Positions 10,141 through 18,989 of a stretch of 64,000 nt of DNA are shown in pieces. A program made the translations under genes and the position numbers. The first letter of the stretch is position 1, and every line of letters starts with the position of its first letter. Source of the DNA: Enterobacter sp. JBIWA008 (lineage in GTDB: Bacteria > Pseudomonadota > Gammaproteobacteria > Enterobacterales > Enterobacteriaceae); the NCBI RefSeq assembly GCF_019968765.1, contig NZ_CP074149.1:4712001-4776000 (forward strand), written 5' to 3'. A model generated the notes under the pieces. That model saw only the letters and a program-made list of their open reading frames with translations. It was not told the origin of the DNA and did no database searches.

Positions 10141-11289
10141 ATGAGCTTTATGTTGGCACTTCCCAAAATCAGCCTTCACGGCGCGGGCGCAATCGGCGAT
10201 ATGGTCAACCTGGTAGCGTACAAGCAGTGGGGAAAAGCGCTGATTGTCACCGACGGCCAGCTGGTGAAGCTGGGCCTGCTTGACAGCCTGTTTACCGCGC
10301 TGGACGCCCATCAGATGTCGTATCACCTGTTCGATGAGGTGTTCCCGAACCCAACAGAAGCGCTGGTGCAAAAAGGATTTGCGGCTTACCGGGACGCGGA
10401 GTGTGATTACGTGATTGCCTTTGGCGGCGGTAGCCCGATTGATACCGCCAAGGCGATTAAAATCCTCACCGCCAACCCCGGCGCGTCAACCGATTATTCC
10501 GGCGTCGGCAAGGTGAAAAATGCGGGCGTACCGCTGGTGGCGATCAACACCACCGCAGGCACGGCGGCGGAGATGACCAGCAATGCGCTGATCATCGACT
10601 CCGCGCGTCAGGTGAAAGAGGTGATTATTGACCCGAACATCATCCCGGACATCGCCGTGGACGATGCCAGCGTTATGCTGGATCTTCCCGCCTCCGTGAC
10701 CGCCGCAACCGGTATGGACGCATTAACCCACGCCATTGAAGCCTACGTGTCCGTTGGCGCGCATCCGCTGACCGACGCCAACGCGCTGGAGGCGATTCGC
10801 CTGATCAACCTGTGGCTGCCGGAAGCGGTCGACAACGGTCATAACCTTGAAGCGCGCGAGCAGATGGCGTTTGGTCAGTATCTGGCGGGCATGGCGTTTA
10901 ACAGTGCGGGTCTCGGCCTTGTGCATGCCCTGGCGCACCAGCCGGGCGCGACCCACAACCTGCCGCACGGCGTATGCAACGCCATACTGCTGCCGATCGT
11001 CGAAAGCTTTAACCGCCCGAACGCGGTTGCGCGTTTCGCCCGCGTGGCGCAGGCGATGGGCGTCGATACCCGCGGCATGAGCGATGAAGCCGCCAGCATG
11101 TCCGCCATTCAGGCGATTCGCGACCTGAGCGCTCGCGTCGGCATCCCTGCGGGCTTTAGCCAGCTCGGCGTGACCAAAGCCGATATTGAAGGCTGGCTGG
11201 ATAAAGCCCTCGCCGATCCGTGTGCGCCGTGTAACCCACGTACCGCCAGCCGCGATGAAGTCCGCGAGCTCTACCTGGAGGCCCTATGA
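10141..11289 (+). CDS. Iron-type alcohol dehydrogenase, probable lactaldehyde reductase of the rha operon
   Basis: 382 residues, the length of FucO-type dehydrogenases. NAD-binding [21 protein letters not shown] and the iron-ligand region [37 protein letters not shown] are visible. It should reduce L-lactaldehyde made by RhaD to 1,2-propanediol under anaerobic conditions. In E. coli this job is done by fucO from another locus; here the gene sits between rhaD and rhaM, 41 bases after rhaD with a GGAG site. It is clearly diverged from E. coli FucO, so the substrate is inferred from context. Confidence 0.88.
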   Translation: MSFMLALPKISLHGAGAIGDMVNLVAYKQWGKALIVTDGQLVKLGLLDSLFTALDAHQMSYHLFDEVFPNPTEALVQKGFAAYRDAECDYVIAFGGGSPIDTAKAIKILTANPGASTDYSGVGKVKNAGVPLVAINTTAGTAAEMTSNALIIDSARQVKEVIIDPNIIPDIAVDDASVMLDLPASVTAATGMDALTHAIEAYVSVGAHPLTDANALEAIRLINLWLPEAVDNGHNLEAREQMAFGQYLAGMAFNSAGLGLVHALAHQPGATHNLPHGVCNAILLPIVESFNRPNAVARFARVAQAMGVDTRGMSDEAASMSAIQAIRDLSARVGIPAGFSQLGVTKADIEGWLDKALADPCAPCNPRTASRDEVRELYLEAL

Positions 11290-11600
11290 TCCGCAAAGCG
11301 TTTGTGATGCAGGTCAACCCGGACGCGCACGAGGAGTACGCGCGTCGCCACAATCCGATCTGGCCTGAGCTTGCAGCAGTACTGAAAGACCACGGCGCTC
11401 ACCACTACGCCATTTATCTCGACAAAGCACGTAACCTGCTGTTTGCGACCGTAGAGATTGAATCGGAGGCGCGCTGGAACGCGGTAGCGAATACCGACGT
11501 CTGCCAGCGCTGGTGGAAACATATGGGCGACGTTATGCCGTCGAACCCGGATAACAGCCCGGTAAGTACCGAGCTGAAAGAGGTCTTTTACCTGGACTGA
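11286..11600 (+). CDS. rhaM: L-rhamnose mutarotase RhaM
   Basis: 104 residues, as in E. coli. It interconverts the alpha and beta anomers of L-rhamnose. The segment [13 protein letters not shown] contains the catalytic histidine, and [12 protein letters not shown] is family-typical. It overlaps the previous gene by 4 bases (ATGA) and closes the rha operon. Its last 13 bases overlap the end of the convergent melY gene, and no hairpin terminator is visible between them. Confidence 0.96.
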   Translation: MIRKAFVMQVNPDAHEEYARRHNPIWPELAAVLKDHGAHHYAIYLDKARNLLFATVEIESEARWNAVANTDVCQRWWKHMGDVMPSNPDNSPVSTELKEVFYLD

Positions 11601-12865
11601 TGTGTTAACGCCGCTGCCCCCGCGGCGGCGGCAATCTCCTGCCTGCTGCTCAGCGTAAACGCCGACACCACCGTAATCGCCAGCACGAAACAGCCCAGCA
11701 TCAGATACGTCTCCTGGAAGCCGATCCGGTCATACATATTCCCGGCAAAAGCGGAGAGGAAAATGGCCGCCGACTGCTTGGCAAACTGGAAGCCGATCAG
11801 ATAGATAGTCGCCGACAGACGGGTATCAAACACCCCGGTGATGTACTTGAATGCGCCCACGAGCAGGAACGGGACTTCCAGGGCGTGCAGCATCTTGAGG
11901 GCAATCACCTCCACGGCAGTGGTGGCGAACGACGAGCCGATAATGCGCGTCGCCATAATCACCCCGGCGATCAGCAGCGTGTTCTTCGCGCCGATGCGGT
12001 TAATGATCCACGGCGAGCAGAACATAATGATGGCATTACAAATCTCCCCCGCAGTCGTTGCGAAACCAAAGGCGCGGGTCCCTTCCTGCGGCGTGGCGAA
12101 GAAGGTTTTAAAGAAGGTGGCAAACTGCTGGTCGAAAACGTCATACACGCAGGCCACGCCAATCACGTAGAGGATAAACATCCACATTCTGCGCTGGCGG
12201 AACAGGTTGAACACGGTTTTAGCGGTGATTTGCGGCTGGTTTGCGCCCAGGGCATCCATGACCTGCGCCGTCTGGTTGGGCTTCGGCTTCGCAACTACCA
12301 GCAGCAGCATCAGCAGCAATGCCGCTCCCGATCCCATCCAGAAAACATACGACGGATCGATACCAAACAGGATGCCGCCCGTTGAGGCGCACAAGCCCCA
12401 GCCGAGACAGCCAAACATCCGCGCCTTGCCGTATTCAAAGAAGCTGTTGCGGCTCACGCGTTCGATGTAGGCCTCAATCGCCCCCGATCCGGCCGAGAAG
12501 ACAAAACCGATATACAGCCCGCCGCTCAGCGCGCCCAGCCAGATATTGGCTTTCAGCAACGGCGCGAAGACGTACAGGAAGAACGGTGCGAACAGAAACA
12601 GCAGCACCGCGATAATCCACAGAAGGTGTTTTTTCAGCCCCAGCTTGTCCGAAATCACGCCCAGCACTGGCTGGAAGGCGATAGCCGACAGCGAGATGCA
12701 GGAGAAGACGATCCCGGTATGGGTTTTATTCAGGCCGATGATGTCCGACAGCCAAATCGGCAGGAACGGAAAGCAGGTGGCCATGATGAAGAAGTAGAGA
12801 AAAAAGAACAGCCCGAAGATCCAGAAGTTAGGGTTGTCTTTGTGGGTACAGGTTGTTGTGCTCAT
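11588..12865 (-). CDS. melY: Melibiose/oligosaccharide permease MelY (LacY family)
   Basis: 425 residues from the ATG at 12865; the frame is open 52 codons further up, but that part overlaps the alpha-galactosidase gene and looks non-coding. It has 12 hydrophobic segments, starts [20 protein letters not shown], and resembles oligosaccharide/proton symporters (LacY, RafB, CscB), closest to my memory of Enterobacter cloacae MelY. It should import melibiose or other alpha-galactosides. It is 44 bases after the alpha-galactosidase stop and presumably co-transcribed with it. Confidence 0.9.
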   Translation of the reverse strand: MSTTTCTHKDNPNFWIFGLFFFLYFFIMATCFPFLPIWLSDIIGLNKTHTGIVFSCISLSAIAFQPVLGVISDKLGLKKHLLWIIAVLLFLFAPFFLYVFAPLLKANIWLGALSGGLYIGFVFSAGSGAIEAYIERVSRNSFFEYGKARMFGCLGWGLCASTGGILFGIDPSYVFWMGSGAALLLMLLLVVAKPKPNQTAQVMDALGANQPQITAKTVFNLFRQRRMWMFILYVIGVACVYDVFDQQFATFFKTFFATPQEGTRAFGFATTAGEICNAIIMFCSPWIINRIGAKNTLLIAGVIMATRIIGSSFATTAVEVIALKMLHALEVPFLLVGAFKYITGVFDTRLSATIYLIGFQFAKQSAAIFLSAFAGNMYDRIGFQETYLMLGCFVLAITVVSAFTLSSRQEIAAAAGAAALTHQSR

Positions 12866-12909
12866 TATTTTTATCCTCAACGGAGGGCCGGCTGCCCGGC
12901 CCGTCACCC

Positions 12910-15033
12910 TTACACGCGTTCGACGCCAATCAGAATGGCGGTTTCCGGATCCAGAATCGGCAGCGCAATGCCCGCCTGCATCAGCCACTCGCCGCTCGCC
13001 GTTTGCGGCGTTTCCATCCACGCCGGTAGCTTGCGCATGGTGTGCCCTCCCTCACCCGTAATCTGAATATTCGGGTGATCGAGCAGCGTGACGCGGTACT
13101 GGGCGCTGGCCTCCAGCCCCGCCATGCGCAGCGGTATCATCAGGCTGTAGTCCGGCATCGCAAGCTGGCTAACCATAAACAGCCCCTGCGCCTTGTCTTC
13201 GCTCACAATCCCCTGCACCAGCGTGGTGGCATCCGGCATATCAATACGCCACTGGGTACCATGGTGGATCACCTCTCGCCACTGCTTGTGCAGCGCGGCG
13301 TAATGGCGATAGCCTTCGCGCTCCTGTGCGTCCACGGTGAGCGGATCCAGCTCCAGCCCCATATGGCCAAACAGGGCCGTCAGCCCGCGGAAGGCGATGC
13401 CGTGCTGGCGGAAGGTGGCGTGGCATTTATGATGACCGATATGCGCGCCCATCACCTCCGGTGGGAAGAAGTAGCTCATGCCGCGCTGGATGGTGCTGCG
13501 CTCCAGCGCGTCGTTGTTGTCGGATGCCCAGAATCGGTGGCTGCGGGTCAGTACCTCATAATCAATGCGCCCGCCGCCGGAGGAGCACGATTCAAACTCA
13601 ATGTGCGGGAAGCGCTCGCCCAGCACGTCCAGCAGGCGGTAAAACTGGCGGGTCTGGGCGTCGGCGGCAGCTTTACCGTTGTGCCCCGGCTGCACCAGCT
13701 CGCGGTTCATGTCCCACTTCACGTAGTCGACCGCATGCTCGCCCAGCAGCCAGCTCATGCGCTCCACCAGGTAATCAAAGGCCTCCGGGATATTGAGATT
13801 GAGCACCAGCTGGTGTCGTCCGGTCGCCTGGGGATAGCCCGACAGCGCCAGTACCCAGTCAGGATGCGCGCGGTACAAATCTGAATCCGGGTTGATCATT
13901 TCCGGCTCAACCCAGATGCCAAACTCCATGCCGAGCCGTTTGACGTGGTCGATCACCGGCGTCAGGCCGTTCGGGTATTTTTTCTCGTCCAGATACCAGT
14001 CGCCCAGCGCGGCATGGTCGTCGTTACGGCCTTTGAACCAGCCGTCATCGATGATGAAACGCTCTACGCCCAGCGCGGCAGCCTCGTCGGCCATGCGCTT
14101 GATGTAGTCCGGATCGTGGTTGAAGTAGATCCCTTCCCAGGTATTGAGGTGCACCGGGCGCGGTTTGTTTTCCGGGAAGCGGATGACGTTGTCGCGCAGG
14201 TAGCGGTGGAACGGCTGGCTCATGCCGTTCAGGCCCTGCGTGGAATAGCTGGCATACAGGCGCGGCGTCCAGAGCGTATCGCCTTCCTCAACCGCCATTT
14301 CACCCGGCAGGTAGAGCGCTTCGGCCTGGAGATAGCGACGACCGTCGGTTTTCGCCTCCGCGCGCAGGCGGTGATTACCGCTCCAGCCCAGATGTACCCC
14401 CCAGACGTCACCCTGCATTTCGCTGAACGACGGCGTACCGGCAATCAGCGCCGGGAAGTGCTCGTGGGAGGTTTTACCCCGGCGGTTTTCAATCACGAAG
14501 CTGTCATGTTCAAGCTTTACGCGGTGCGGCTGAAACTCCCTGATCCAGCGTCCGTGGAAGGCCATTACCTCCTGCGCGCGCTCGGCCACCGGCAGGGTGA
14601 CGGCGAAACGGTCCACCTGCCAGGGGAGCGCTTTCAGGTTCGTTAAACCGTGACGAACCACCAGCACGCCGCTGGCATCCAGAGCCAGCTCGCTGGTCAG
14701 GCGCAGTCCCGCATGCTCATCTTCGGCAGTTATCGTCAGGGTGTTTACGTCCTGCTGCACCTGCGTGGTTTTGAACACCGGGGAACCGTCCAGCCCCTCG
14801 CGATGCCCCTCAATGCCCGGCGAGCCAAACAGGCCGTGCCCCAGCTCGGCCATCAGCGTGACCGGGGAGTCGACGTCAAGCCTGCCGTTGGCAACAGGAC
14901 GCGCGAGCATAGCAACATCCTGCGGCGAAAAGTGCCGAAGATGAGGCCCCCAGTAGAGAATTTCGGCGAACGGATGGGTTTTAATCACCACGTCTACCGT
15001 CGTGGTTTCGAGCCGTAAAACGGAATTTTGCAT
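12910..15033 (-). CDS. GH36 alpha-galactosidase (RafA/MelA type)
   Basis: 707 residues from the ATG at 15033 with AGGAGA upstream; a longer start at 15096 would read through operator DNA. Family GH36 hydrolases release galactose from melibiose and raffinose. The beta-sandwich N domain is followed by the TIM barrel with LNTWEGIYFNHD, FIIDDGWFKGRNDD, the nucleophile Asp441 in YVKWDMNRE, the ESCSSGGGR segment and the acid/base Asp505 in FWASDNND. No signal peptide, so it is cytoplasmic and depends on the adjacent permease. It is not the NAD-dependent GH4 MelA of E. coli. Confidence 0.94.
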   Translation of the reverse strand: MQNSVLRLETTTVDVVIKTHPFAEILYWGPHLRHFSPQDVAMLARPVANGRLDVDSPVTLMAELGHGLFGSPGIEGHREGLDGSPVFKTTQVQQDVNTLTITAEDEHAGLRLTSELALDASGVLVVRHGLTNLKALPWQVDRFAVTLPVAERAQEVMAFHGRWIREFQPHRVKLEHDSFVIENRRGKTSHEHFPALIAGTPSFSEMQGDVWGVHLGWSGNHRLRAEAKTDGRRYLQAEALYLPGEMAVEEGDTLWTPRLYASYSTQGLNGMSQPFHRYLRDNVIRFPENKPRPVHLNTWEGIYFNHDPDYIKRMADEAAALGVERFIIDDGWFKGRNDDHAALGDWYLDEKKYPNGLTPVIDHVKRLGMEFGIWVEPEMINPDSDLYRAHPDWVLALSGYPQATGRHQLVLNLNIPEAFDYLVERMSWLLGEHAVDYVKWDMNRELVQPGHNGKAAADAQTRQFYRLLDVLGERFPHIEFESCSSGGGRIDYEVLTRSHRFWASDNNDALERSTIQRGMSYFFPPEVMGAHIGHHKCHATFRQHGIAFRGLTALFGHMGLELDPLTVDAQEREGYRHYAALHKQWREVIHHGTQWRIDMPDATTLVQGIVSEDKAQGLFMVSQLAMPDYSLMIPLRMAGLEASAQYRVTLLDHPNIQITGEGGHTMRKLPAWMETPQTASGEWLMQAGIALPILDPETAILIGVERV

Positions 15034-15069
15034 CAGACATCTCCTGTCATCGGGATGATCTGAGTGTTG

Positions 15070-15108
15070 ATCCGAAACGTTTCGGATACAAACCAAAACG
15101 TTTCGGAT
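15070..15108. promoter_or_regulatory. Two LacI-family operators upstream of the alpha-galactosidase
   Basis: A perfect 18-base palindrome built on ATCCGAAAC/GTTTCGGAT lies at 15070-15087. A second, imperfect copy centred on AAACGTTT lies at 15091-15108, 21 bases away centre to centre. Such sites with a central CG are typical LacI/GalR-family operators. They sit between the regulator gene and its presumed target. Confidence 0.82.
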
Positions 15109-15137
15109 CTGTGATCGGGTTTAAAATTTTGCGGTAT

Positions 15138-16133
15138 TTAGGCCGTCTGGCCTGGGGTAAATTCTGGCTGCCAGAGCACCTGAAGCTGTTCAATATCGTC
15201 GCCGTTAATCAGCTGACGCACCATATCGGCAATCTGTTTCCCAACGCCCTGGCGGGTGGACTGGATAACCGACGCCACGTCAATATCGACGATGCTGTCC
15301 TGCGGCAGGCCGTCGTAGACCACCAGCGAGACGGCGTTGTCGCCGGATAAACGCCCCAGCTGCGCCAGCGCCATCGCCGCGCCGTCGCCGTGGGTGTTGC
15401 AGTCGGTGATGATGGCCGTGGGCGGCTGCGGCAGGGCAAGCAGTTCTTTCGTGGTGGCATACCCGACGCGGCGCGAAGGCGGCATAGCGCGCAGCCATTC
15501 GCTGGAAAGCCCGGCTTCCCGCAGGGCGTCCAGATAGCCCTGACGGCGCTGGGTGATAAACGCCTGATTGTTACTTTCGCCAAGTAGCGCGATACGCCGA
15601 TGGCCTTTCTCGATCAGCCAGCGGGTCGCCTGATGCGTACCGGCGTAGTTGTCGAAGTCAAACCACGCGTACGGCTGCGGGAGGTGGCTGCGCCCAAGCG
15701 CCAGGAAAGGAAAACCGGCGGCCTGAAGCTGCTCAAGACGGGGATCGTGATCCAGCGTGTGCGCCACGATCAGCGCGTCGACGCGGCGGCTTTGCACCAT
15801 GCGCATATAGCTGTGCTTATCCGCCAGATCGTCGTCGGCGATGAGCAATAAGTCGATCTCATGTCGCGCAAGTTCATGGCTAATTTCGCCGACCATGTCC
15901 ATAAAAACGCTGTTATTGAGCGGAACAGGATGTACGGGAAACACCAGCCCGACGGCGTCAATTTTGCCCATCTTCAGGCGGCGGGCGAAGGTGTTCGGTC
16001 GGTAACCACGGCGCTGGGCCTCTGCTTCCACGCGTGCGCGCGTCTCGGCGGAGACGTCGTCATATCCGTTGAGGGCGCGGCTGACGGTGGTGACTGACAG
16101 CCCCAGTTCTTTAGCAATGGCTTTAAGCGACAT
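15138..16133 (-). CDS. LacI-family transcriptional regulator of the alpha-galactoside operon
   Basis: 331 residues. The N-terminal HTH and hinge (MSLKAIAKELGLSVTTVSRA, NGYDDVS) are followed by a periplasmic-binding-protein-like sugar domain. It lies upstream of, and on the same strand as, the alpha-galactosidase and melY, with two matching operators in the 104-base gap, so it is probably the galactoside-responsive repressor (RafR-like). It begins 17 bases after the XRE-cupin gene, which may read through into it. Confidence 0.88.
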   Translation of the reverse strand: MSLKAIAKELGLSVTTVSRALNGYDDVSAETRARVEAEAQRRGYRPNTFARRLKMGKIDAVGLVFPVHPVPLNNSVFMDMVGEISHELARHEIDLLLIADDDLADKHSYMRMVQSRRVDALIVAHTLDHDPRLEQLQAAGFPFLALGRSHLPQPYAWFDFDNYAGTHQATRWLIEKGHRRIALLGESNNQAFITQRRQGYLDALREAGLSSEWLRAMPPSRRVGYATTKELLALPQPPTAIITDCNTHGDGAAMALAQLGRLSGDNAVSLVVYDGLPQDSIVDIDVASVIQSTRQGVGKQIADMVRQLINGDDIEQLQVLWQPEFTPGQTA

Positions 16134-16150
16134 GAGTTTCCGTATCTCTG

Positions 16151-16699
16151 TTAGTTTTGTTCCGCCACCAGCAGCGCGTGCGTATCCGGCTCCAGCGCCT
16201 TAAAGATATGCGGCCGATCGGCGGGATAACAGATGTAATCTCCCGGGCCGAGTTCTTCCGCCGCGTCGATCAGGCCGACTAACGCGCGCCCCTGCGTCAC
16301 AATAATATGTTCAACGGACCCCGGCGGATGCGGCTGGGAAATGCGGTCTGCGCCCGGCTGGGTAAGCAGGAGGTATACGTCGCGTCGCGCGCCCGGCGGA
16401 CATGCCGCCAGCAGTATCGCCTCGTAGTTGGCCTGTCCGGCAACGACCTTCGTACCTTCGCCACGACGGATCACCTGAGTGGTAGGCTGCTGTGGTTCGA
16501 GCAGGCGGGCGAAAGGAATATCCAGCGCCACGCAAAGCGACCACAGCGTTTCCAGGCTCGGGTTACCGTTGCCGGACTCAAGCTGAGAAAGCGTGGATTT
16601 GGCGATCCCGGCACGGCGAGCGATTTCCGCCAGTGAAAGCCCGGTTCGCAGGCGTTCTCGCACCAGGCTTTTGGCGATTACGCTGATTGGCTGCGTCAT
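16151..16699 (-). CDS. XRE-type HTH and cupin regulator
   Basis: 182 residues. The N-terminal lambda-repressor-like HTH (LSLAEIARRAGIAKSTLSQLE, residues about 21-41) is joined to a C-terminal single cupin domain (HPPGSVEHIIVTQG, LGPGDYICYPADRPH). Regulators of this layout usually control a neighbouring transporter or amino acid gene. It is divergent from azlCD, so I infer that it controls that exporter. The ribosome site is weak. Ligand unknown. Confidence 0.85.
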   Translation of the reverse strand: MTQPISVIAKSLVRERLRTGLSLAEIARRAGIAKSTLSQLESGNGNPSLETLWSLCVALDIPFARLLEPQQPTTQVIRRGEGTKVVAGQANYEAILLAACPPGARRDVYLLLTQPGADRISQPHPPGSVEHIIVTQGRALVGLIDAAEELGPGDYICYPADRPHIFKALEPDTHALLVAEQN

Positions 16700-16726
16700 A
16701 AAACGGCCCTTTTTGTTCTATAAATC

Positions 16727-16774
16727 GAACGAATCGTTCATCTTGAAAAACACTTCTGTTGCGTTCATTATAAT
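16727..16774. promoter_or_regulatory. Putative operator and promoter between XRE-cupin gene and azlC
   Basis: A 13-base inverted repeat GAACGAATCGTTC lies at 16727-16739, and related GTTC motifs occur at 16763 and 16783. A TATAAT -10 for azlC is at 16769-16774. The repeat is a good candidate binding site for the adjacent regulator; this is inferred from position and symmetry only. Confidence 0.45.
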
Positions 16775-16803
16775 GGATACACGTTCGATATGGCTAAAAA
16801 TGT

Positions 16804-17463
16804 ATGAAGCATCATCTCTCCTGCCTGAAAGGCGACACCATAAAAGCAATCATCCTGGTCTGTCTCGCGGTCGGCGTTGTCGGGATGTCATACGGCTCCC
16901 TGGCGATGGCCTACGGTTTCCCGGTTTGGGTACCGTTTGTACTCTCCATCACCGTACTCGCGGGCGCGTCTGAGTTTATGTTTATCGGCATCGTGGCGAG
17001 CGGCGGTAATCCTCTGGCGGCCGCCGCCGCGGGGTTGCTGGTCAACGCGCGGCACGTGCCGTTTGGCGTGACGGTGCGTGAACTGGTGGGCAAACGTGGC
17101 CTGAGCCTTTTGGGCTGCCACATCATGAACGACGAAAGCGTGGTGTTTGGCCTGTCGCAAAAAACCGCCGAGCAGCGTAAAGCCGCCTACTGGCTGTGCG
17201 GCTTAGGCGTGGCGATTGTCTGGCCGCTGGGGGCCCTGCTGGGCGCCATGGTCGGCAAACTGCTGCCGGATCCGGAAACCATTGGCCTGGATGCGGTATT
17301 CCCGGCCATATTGCTGGCGCTGGTAGTTCCCGCGTTTAAAAACCGTACCACGCTAATCCGCGCCTGCAGCGGTGCCGTTGTGTCGCTGGCCGCCGTGCCG
17401 TTTGCTCCGGTGGGATTACCGGTGCTGCTCTCATTACTGGGTCTTGCTGCGAGGAAAAAATAA
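16804..17463 (+). CDS. AzlC-family branched-chain amino acid exporter subunit
   Basis: 219 residues, with the AzlC fold: several membrane segments and the segment ASGGNPLAAAAAGLLVNARH common to AzlC/YgaZ proteins. These form an inner-membrane exporter with a small AzlD partner, known for azaleucine, valine or isoleucine export. The stop overlaps the start of azlD by one base. It is not the E. coli ygaZ locus, so the substrate is not settled. The start has only a weak ribosome site. Confidence 0.85.
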   Translation: MKHHLSCLKGDTIKAIILVCLAVGVVGMSYGSLAMAYGFPVWVPFVLSITVLAGASEFMFIGIVASGGNPLAAAAAGLLVNARHVPFGVTVRELVGKRGLSLLGCHIMNDESVVFGLSQKTAEQRKAAYWLCGLGVAIVWPLGALLGAMVGKLLPDPETIGLDAVFPAILLALVVPAFKNRTTLIRACSGAVVSLAAVPFAPVGLPVLLSLLGLAARKK

Positions 17464-17786
17464 TGGGAAACATGACGTTTTTTATTCTCGGCATCGCCAT
17501 TTTGTCTGCGGGAACGTACCTGATGCGTCTTGGCGGGGCGAAACTGGGCAGCAGGCTGGCATTGTCAGAACGTTCGCAGGCGCTGCTGTCAGATGCGGCA
17601 ACGGTATTGCTGTTTTCCGTGGCGCTGGCGACCACGTTTTATGAAGGTGACCACTTTGCCGGCATGGCGCGCGTACTGGGCGTGGCGTTTGCGGTATTTC
17701 TGGCCTGGAGAAAGATGCCGTTAATTGTGGTGATCGTGGCTGCGGCAGTGGTAACCGCGCTGCTGCGCGTGGCGGGCATAAGCTAA
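17463..17786 (+). CDS. AzlD-family small membrane subunit
   Basis: 107 residues with three or four hydrophobic segments, starting MGNMTFFILGIAILSAGTYLM, the usual AzlD/YgaH form (TYLMRLGG). It is the partner of AzlC and is coupled to it by a one-base overlap. A bidirectional terminator hairpin follows at once. Confidence 0.85.
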   Translation: MGNMTFFILGIAILSAGTYLMRLGGAKLGSRLALSERSQALLSDAATVLLFSVALATTFYEGDHFAGMARVLGVAFAVFLAWRKMPLIVVIVAAAVVTALLRVAGIS

Positions 17787-17810
17787 AAAAGCGCCCCGGG
17801 GGCGCTCTTT
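17785..17810. terminator. Bidirectional terminator between azlD and the DUF1471 gene
   Basis: GC-rich stem AGCGCC(CC) / GG(GGCGCT) with a T run on the minus strand and CTTT on the plus strand, placed between convergent genes. Confidence 0.75.
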
Positions 17811-17825
17811 CGACGGTGTGACAGC

Positions 17826-18038
17826 TTATTTAGTCAGTTCAGCAGTCATGTGTACGCGGTTACCTGAGAACGCCTGGGTAATTTTGTAAGATGACGCGCC
17901 CGCTTCCTGAGCCTGAGCCGCGATTTTAGCTTCTGCGCCATCAATGGTTGACGCGGTTGCGGTCACGGTCTGTGCAGCAAAAGAACCGAAAGAAGTAGCC
18001 AGAGCGATTACAGCGACAAAAGTTTTGATGCTTTTCAT
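17826..18038 (-). CDS. Small DUF1471 (YhcN/BhsA/McbA) family periplasmic protein
   Basis: 70 residues. A clear signal peptide (MKSIKTFVAVIALATSFGSFAA, cleavage near residue 22) is followed by a single DUF1471 domain, with the family segments TIDGAEAKIAAQA and KITQAF and ending HMTAELTK. Relatives in E. coli are stress-induced outer-membrane or periplasmic proteins. The specific member was not identified. AAGGG precedes the ATG by a normal distance. It is a single gene between azlD and fdhD. Confidence 0.88.
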   Translation of the reverse strand: MKSIKTFVAVIALATSFGSFAAQTVTATASTIDGAEAKIAAQAQEAGASSYKITQAFSGNRVHMTAELTK

Positions 18039-18152
18039 GATATAAACCCTTTCATTAAGTTGTTTAGGTAAGGCTCCGTGCCTTGATGAGATAAATATTA
18101 GACCTCATCATGAACAACTAAAAGCGGAAGGATTTGCTATTATCATTCAAAA

Positions 18153-18989
18153 TTATTGATTAACTATTAATCGCTGCGGATGGGTATAAATCGTCGCCCT
18201 TCCCGGCTTGCAGAAGCCCACCAGCGTCAGGTTGCAGCGCTCCGCCACCTCCACCGCCAGCGTCGTTGCGGCTGAGACCGCAAACAGAATTTCCACACCG
18301 CACATCGCGGATTTTTGCACCATCTCATAGCTGGCGCGGCTGGAAACGAGCGCCGCGCCCTGCTGCCAGACCTGACTTTCACGCGCACGACGACCAAGCA
18401 GCTTATCCAGCGCCACGTGGCGCCCAACGTCCTCATGCCCCCCGGCAATATCCCCCGACGGCAACACCCATGCCGCCGCGTGCGTGCAGCCGCTCAGCTG
18501 GCCGATGGGCTGTACATCGTTCAGGTGCTCGAGCGCATGGTCGAGGTGAGCCAGATTAAAGGTCTGAGTAAACGGCAGTGGCGCAACGGGTTTGCCAATA
18601 TCATTGAGCTGCTCAACGCCACAGACGCCGCATCCGGTACGCCCGGCCAGCGCGCGGCGGCGCTCTTTCAGCCCCATAAAGCGGCGGCTGGAGAGTTCGA
18701 TTTGCACTTCAAGGCCGTTGCAGGCCTTCACCACATCCACGCCGTAAATCTCTTGCGGGTGTTCAATGATGCCTTCCGAGAGGGAAAAACCAATCGCGAA
18801 CAGCTCCAGATCTTTCGGCGAGGCCATCATCACCACATGGGAAATACCGTTGTAAACCAGAGCAACGGGCACTTCCTCCGCCAGAAAATCCGGCGTGGCA
18901 TGGGTAATGTGGGGCGGTCTGTGTACCGACAGTTCCACAATGCCCGCAGGCAGTGGTGACGAGTGGGGAGCACGGTTTTGTTTAGACAC
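18153..18989 (-). CDS. fdhD: Formate dehydrogenase sulfurtransferase FdhD
   Basis: I choose the GTG at 18989 (278 residues; E. coli 277) because AGGA sits 8 bases upstream; the frame is open from an ATG at 19043. FdhD passes sulfur from IscS to the molybdenum cofactor before it enters formate dehydrogenase. Visible: [18 protein letters not shown], the CxxC in [36 protein letters not shown] and [10 protein letters not shown]. It is divergent from fdoG, as in E. coli. Confidence 0.94.
   Translation of the reverse strand: MSKQNRAPHSSPLPAGIVELSVHRPPHITHATPDFLAEEVPVALVYNGISHVVMMASPKDLELFAIGFSLSEGIIEHPQEIYGVDVVKACNGLEVQIELSSRRFMGLKERRRALAGRTGCGVCGVEQLNDIGKPVAPLPFTQTFNLAHLDHALEHLNDVQPIGQLSGCTHAAAWVLPSGDIAGGHEDVGRHVALDKLLGRRARESQVWQQGAALVSSRASYEMVQKSAMCGVEILFAVSAATTLAVEVAERCNLTLVGFCKPGRATIYTHPQRLIVNQ

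Noticed and set aside
12866..13021. 52-codon N-terminal extension of melY
   Set aside because: It overlaps the alpha-galactosidase gene and lacks membrane-protein character; the inner ATG fits the family start.
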